Source: Pseudomonas sp. B21_DOA | GTDB taxonomy: Bacteria > Pseudomonadota > Gammaproteobacteria > Pseudomonadales > Pseudomonadaceae | Direction: 5' to 3' | Length of the DNA stretch: 64,000 nt | Assembly (NCBI GenBank): GCA_030544685.1 | Contig: CP086683.1 | Coordinates: 5,580,001-5,644,000, forward strand | In this document: in pieces, positions 60,666 to 64,000 of the stretch | Numbering within the stretch: position 1 is the stretch's first letter | How the letters are laid out: every line of letters starts with the position of its first letter | Notes under the pieces: model-generated | The model's database searches: none | What the model was told of the DNA's origin: nothing | What the model saw: the letters and a program-made list of their open reading frames with translations, nothing else | Program-made: the position numbers and the translations under genes

Positions 60666-62716
60666 ATGTCCGAGCCACGCAAGATCCTCGTCACCAGCGC
60701 CCTGCCCTACGCCAACGGTTCGATCCACCTTGGCCATATGCTGGAATACATCCAGACCGATATGTGGGTGCGCTTCCAGAAGCATCGCGGCAACCAATGC
60801 ATCTATGTCTGCGCCGACGACGCCCACGGTTCGGCGATCATGCTGCGCGCGGAAAAGGAAGGCATCACCCCAGAGCAACTGATCGCCAACGTACAGGCTG
60901 AACACAGCGCCGACTTTGCCGACTTCCTGGTTGATTTCGACAACTTCCACTCCACTCACGCCGAAGAAAACCGTGAGCTGTCGAGCCAGATCTACCTCAA
61001 GCTGCGTGACGCCGGGCACATCGCCCAGCGTTCAATCACGCAGTATTTCGACCCGGAAAAGAAAATGTTCCTGGCCGACCGCTTCATCAAGGGCACCTGC
61101 CCGAAATGCGGCACCGAAGACCAGTACGGCGACAACTGCGAAAAATGCGGCGCGACCTACGCCCCGACTGACCTGAAGGATCCGAAGTCGGCGATCTCCG
61201 GCGCCACTCCGGTGCTCAAGGATTCCCAGCACTTCTTCTTCAAGCTGCCGGACTTCCAGGACATGCTTCAGGCCTGGACACGCAGCGGCACCCTGCAAGA
61301 CGCCGTGGCCAACAAGATCGCCGAATGGCTGGACGCCGGCCTGCAGCAGTGGGACATCTCCCGCGATGCGCCGTACTTCGGCTTCGAGATTCCGGGCGAG
61401 CCGGGCAAGTACTTCTACGTGTGGCTGGATGCGCCGATCGGCTACATGGCCAGCTTCAAGAACCTCTGCAACCGCACGCCGGAGCTGGATTTCGATGCGT
61501 TCTGGGGCAAGGACTCCACTGCTGAGCTTTACCACTTCATCGGCAAGGACATCGTCAACTTCCACGCGCTGTTCTGGCCAGCCATGCTCGAAGGCGCCGG
61601 CTACCGCAAGCCGACCGGCATCAACGTGCACGGCTACCTGACGGTTAACGGTCAGAAGATGTCGAAGTCGCGCGGCACCTTCATCAAGGCCCGCACTTAT
61701 CTCGATCACCTGTCACCGGAATACCTGCGCTACTACTACGCGGCCAAGCTCGGCCGTGGCGTCGATGACCTCGACTTGAACCTCGAAGACTTCGTACAGA
61801 AGGTCAACTCTGACCTGGTCGGCAAAGTGGTCAACATCGCCAGCCGTTGCGCCGGATTTATCCACAAGGGTAACGGCGGCCTGCTGGTCGACAACAATGC
61901 CGCGCCGGAGCTGACCGAGGCCTTCCTCGCCGCCGCGCCGAGCATTGCCGACGCTTATGAAGCCCGCGACTTCGCCCGCGCCATGCGTGAAACCATGGCC
62001 CTGGCTGACCGCGCCAACGCGTGGATTGCCGACAAGGCCCCGTGGTCGTTGAACAAGCAGGAAGGCAAGCAGGATGAAGTCCAGGCGATCTGCGCCACCG
62101 GCATCAACCTGTTCCGCCAGTTGGTGATCTTCCTCAAACCGGTGCTGCCGCTGCTGGCCGCCGATGCCGAGGCGTTCCTCAACGTCGCGCCGCTGACCTG
62201 GAATGACCACACCACGTTGCTGGCCAACCATCAGTTGAACGAATTCAAACCGTTGATGACCCGCATCGACCCGGTAAAAGTCCAAGCCATGACCGACGCC
62301 TCGAAAGAAGACCTGACCGCCAGCCAGACCGACACTGGCGCCGCCGCCCTGCGGGCAACGGCGAACTGGCGAAGGATCCGCTGTCGCCGGAAATCGACTT
62401 CGACGCCTTTGCTGCCATCGACCTGCGCGTCGCCTTGATCGTCAAGGCCGAACACGTCGAAGGCGCGGACAAGCTGCTGCGCCTGACGCTCGACATCGGT
62501 GACGAGCAACGCAACGTGTTCTCCGGGATCAAAAGTGCGTATCCGGACCCGTCCAAGCTCGACGGTCGCCTGACCATGATGATCGCCAACCTCAAGCCAC
62601 GGAAAATGAAGTTCGGTATCTCCGAAGGCATGGTGATGGCAGCCGGTCCCGGCGGTGAAGAGATTTACCTGCTGAGCCCTGACAGCGGCGCCAAGCCGGG
62701 TCAGCGCATCAAGTAA
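60666..62716 (+). CDS. metG: Methionyl-tRNA synthetase, frameshifted
   Basis: Charges initiator and elongator methionine tRNAs. The class I HIGH-type motif is HLGHM within [20 protein letters not shown], the zinc knuckle has [18 protein letters not shown] and the KMSKS motif is [12 protein letters not shown]. The anticodon-binding helical domain and a C-terminal tRNA-binding (OB-fold) dimerisation domain follow. The frame is broken in the CCC at 62347-62349; one C gives [20 protein letters not shown] and joins the tRNA-binding domain, giving about 683 aa. Because metG is normally essential, the break must be an error in the sequence. Ends at a terminator. Confidence 0.95.
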
Positions 62717-62733
62717 GACGTTGCCGTAAAACG

Positions 62734-62771
62734 ATCCCACCGACGTGCTCTGCATGCCGGTGGGATTTTTC
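62734..62771 (+). terminator. Rho-independent terminator of metG
   Basis: ATCCCACCG and CGGTGGGAT pair around a 20-base loop, followed by five T. Confidence 0.8.
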
Positions 62772-62830
62772 ATATCTGGCCCGATAGTGCCTACCCTTGA
62801 GAGACACCCGCCCGTTTCGCTGGCAGAACC

Positions 62831-63400
62831 ATGACCGAACTCGTGTTAACGCTGATCAGTGCTGCGCTGCTCAACAACTTCGTGTTGCACTGGCCGCTGG
62901 GCGTCGCTCCGCTGCTGGCGGGTAGCCGACGCCAGGTGCATGCGCTGGGATTGGCGACGCTGTGCCTGATGGTGCTTGTTGGCGTCATTGGTCAGGCGAT
63001 CTGGCATGGGTTGCTGGTGCCGTTGCAGCTTGAAGCGCTGCGCCTGTTTGTGTTTTTGCCGCTGAGCGTGTTGCTGATCACGCCGCTGCTGAAACTGCTG
63101 GCGCGCGGGCTGCCAGACTGGCCGTTCGATGGATTGTGGCCGCTGCTGCTCGGCAATGCCGGCGTACTCGGACTGGCGTTGATCAACGCACAAAACGATC
63201 AAGGCCTGCTGCATGCGACAGCCTTGAGCGTTGGCGCAGGGTTGGGCTTCTGGCTGGTGCTGAGCGTATTCTGCGATCTGCGCCAGCGCACGGCCGACAA
63301 CGATATTCCTCTGCCCTTTCGCGGCTTGCCGGTCGATCTGATCAGCGCCGGACTGATTGCAGTGATTTTTCTCGGATTCAGTGGATTGATCAAAACATGA
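62831..63400 (+). CDS. rnfA: Electron-transport complex subunit RnfA
   Basis: 189 aa, six membrane helices of the RnfA/NqrE family (start [20 protein letters not shown]). Relatives have a membrane redox-cluster cysteine; here the canonical conserved Cys is not obvious in helix 1, so the subunit is a somewhat diverged one, as in other pseudomonads. It overlaps rnfB (ATGA, 63397-63400). Belongs to the Rnf complex linking NADH and ferredoxin. Confidence 0.8.
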   Translation: MTELVLTLISAALLNNFVLHWPLGVAPLLAGSRRQVHALGLATLCLMVLVGVIGQAIWHGLLVPLQLEALRLFVFLPLSVLLITPLLKLLARGLPDWPFDGLWPLLLGNAGVLGLALINAQNDQGLLHATALSVGAGLGFWLVLSVFCDLRQRTADNDIPLPFRGLPVDLISAGLIAVIFLGFSGLIKT

Positions 63401-64000
63401 GTCTGCTTCAACGCATCGATGCCCTGCTGCCGCAGACCCAGTGCGGCAAGTGCGGCCATCCCGGATGCAAACCGTATGCACAAGGCATCGTTGACGGCGA
63501 GCCGATCAACAAGTGCCCGCCCGGCGGCGAGGAAACCATCGCTGCCCTGGCCGAGCTGTTGAAAATACCGTTGCTGGAACTGGACATCAGCCGTGGCCCG
63601 GCACCACCGCAGGTCGCCTTCATCCGCGAAGCCGAATGCATCGGTTGCACCAAGTGCATCCAGGCCTGCCCGGTTGATGCCATTGTTGGCGCGGCAAAGC
63701 TGATGCACACCGTGCTGATCGACGAATGCACCGGTTGTGATCTGTGCGTCGCGCCGTGCCCGGTCGACTGCATTGAAATGCATCCGCTGCCTGCTGAAAC
63801 CATTCCAGTGGTTGGTGGTCTCGCATTCAATCTCGAAGAACAGCGTGCCCGCGCCGAAAAGCGTGACCACGCGCGCCAGCGTTTCGAGCGTCGCAACCAG
63901 CGCTTGCTGCGCGAAGAACAGCAAAAGCAGGCCGAACGCGAGGCGCGAGCCCAGCGTGCGGCACAACCGCAAGTGTCGACCGCCGACCCGGTGCAGGCTG
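63397..64000 (+). CDS. rnfB: Electron-transport complex subunit RnfB, partial (runs off the edge)
   Basis: Begins [20 protein letters not shown]; the 4Fe-4S binding motif [14 protein letters not shown] is the RnfB hallmark, followed by two ferredoxin-type clusters ([16 protein letters not shown] and [16 protein letters not shown]). A charged coiled region rich in Arg, Glu and Gln follows to the end of the window. The N-terminal anchor helix of classical RnfB is absent, so this is a short-form soluble-looking RnfB. The gene continues beyond 64000. Confidence 0.85.
   Translation, partial: MSLLQRIDALLPQTQCGKCGHPGCKPYAQGIVDGEPINKCPPGGEETIAALAELLKIPLLELDISRGPAPPQVAFIREAECIGCTKCIQACPVDAIVGAAKLMHTVLIDECTGCDLCVAPCPVDCIEMHPLPAETIPVVGGLAFNLEEQRARAEKRDHARQRFERRNQRLLREEQQKQAEREARAQRAAQPQVSTADPVQA

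Overview
The window is chromosomal DNA of a Pseudomonas, most probably of the P. fluorescens/P. putida side of the genus. The sequence shows high GC and Pseudomonas-type REP palindromes between most transcription units. From position 35136 onward the gene order follows an order I remember from P. aeruginosa: argP, an amino-acid exporter, sodB, bifA, imelysin genes, mexVW, inaA, colRS, groESL, fxsA, a HugZ-like gene, an SDR, then apbC, metG and rnfAB. The synteny is recalled, not computed.

Layout. 400-1923 is an iron-sulfur fumarase. 2121-12074 is an insecticidal toxin-complex (Tc) cassette with one TcB gene followed by two TcC genes; no TcA gene is visible. 12159-16888 is a sensor kinase / sigma54 activator pair of the MifSR/DctBD type, facing a 2-oxoglutarate-type transporter that has a sigma54 promoter and two palindromic upstream sites. 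17035-27971 is accessory metabolism and regulation: a membrane protein, a flavin reductase with a stop codon, a monooxygenase, an AraC regulator, a LysR/decarboxylase/aldehyde dehydrogenase group that looks like arginine transaminase catabolism, and a metallo-beta-lactamase-fold protein. 28108-30359 is the divergent pobR/pobA pair for 4-hydroxybenzoate. 30437-35029 holds a drug-type MFS exporter, a Cache protein, a coiled-coil protein and an epimerase.

35136-62716 is conserved core genome: argP/exporter, sodB, bifA, a four-gene imelysin/dihaem operon behind a Fur-like dyad, an RND pump pair, the colR-colS-methyltransferase-inaA cluster with its own candidate ColR boxes, a PAP2 phosphatase, groESL behind a heat-shock promoter, fxsA, a HugZ-like gene, an SDR, apbC and metG. 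rnfA and the start of rnfB close the window; rnfB runs off the right edge.

Two features cut across the whole window. First, about twenty genes, including the normally indispensable metG, are interrupted by single-base frameshifts, nearly all of them one base missing from a short homopolymer. This is best read as consensus error in the assembly, so I annotate these as single genes spanning the shift. Second, at least five families of palindromic repeats fill the intergenic spaces. One of them carries a nine-copy hexanucleotide tandem repeat in its loop.

The strongest candidates for undescribed biology are the two unrelated glycine-rich C-terminal tails of the TcC proteins.
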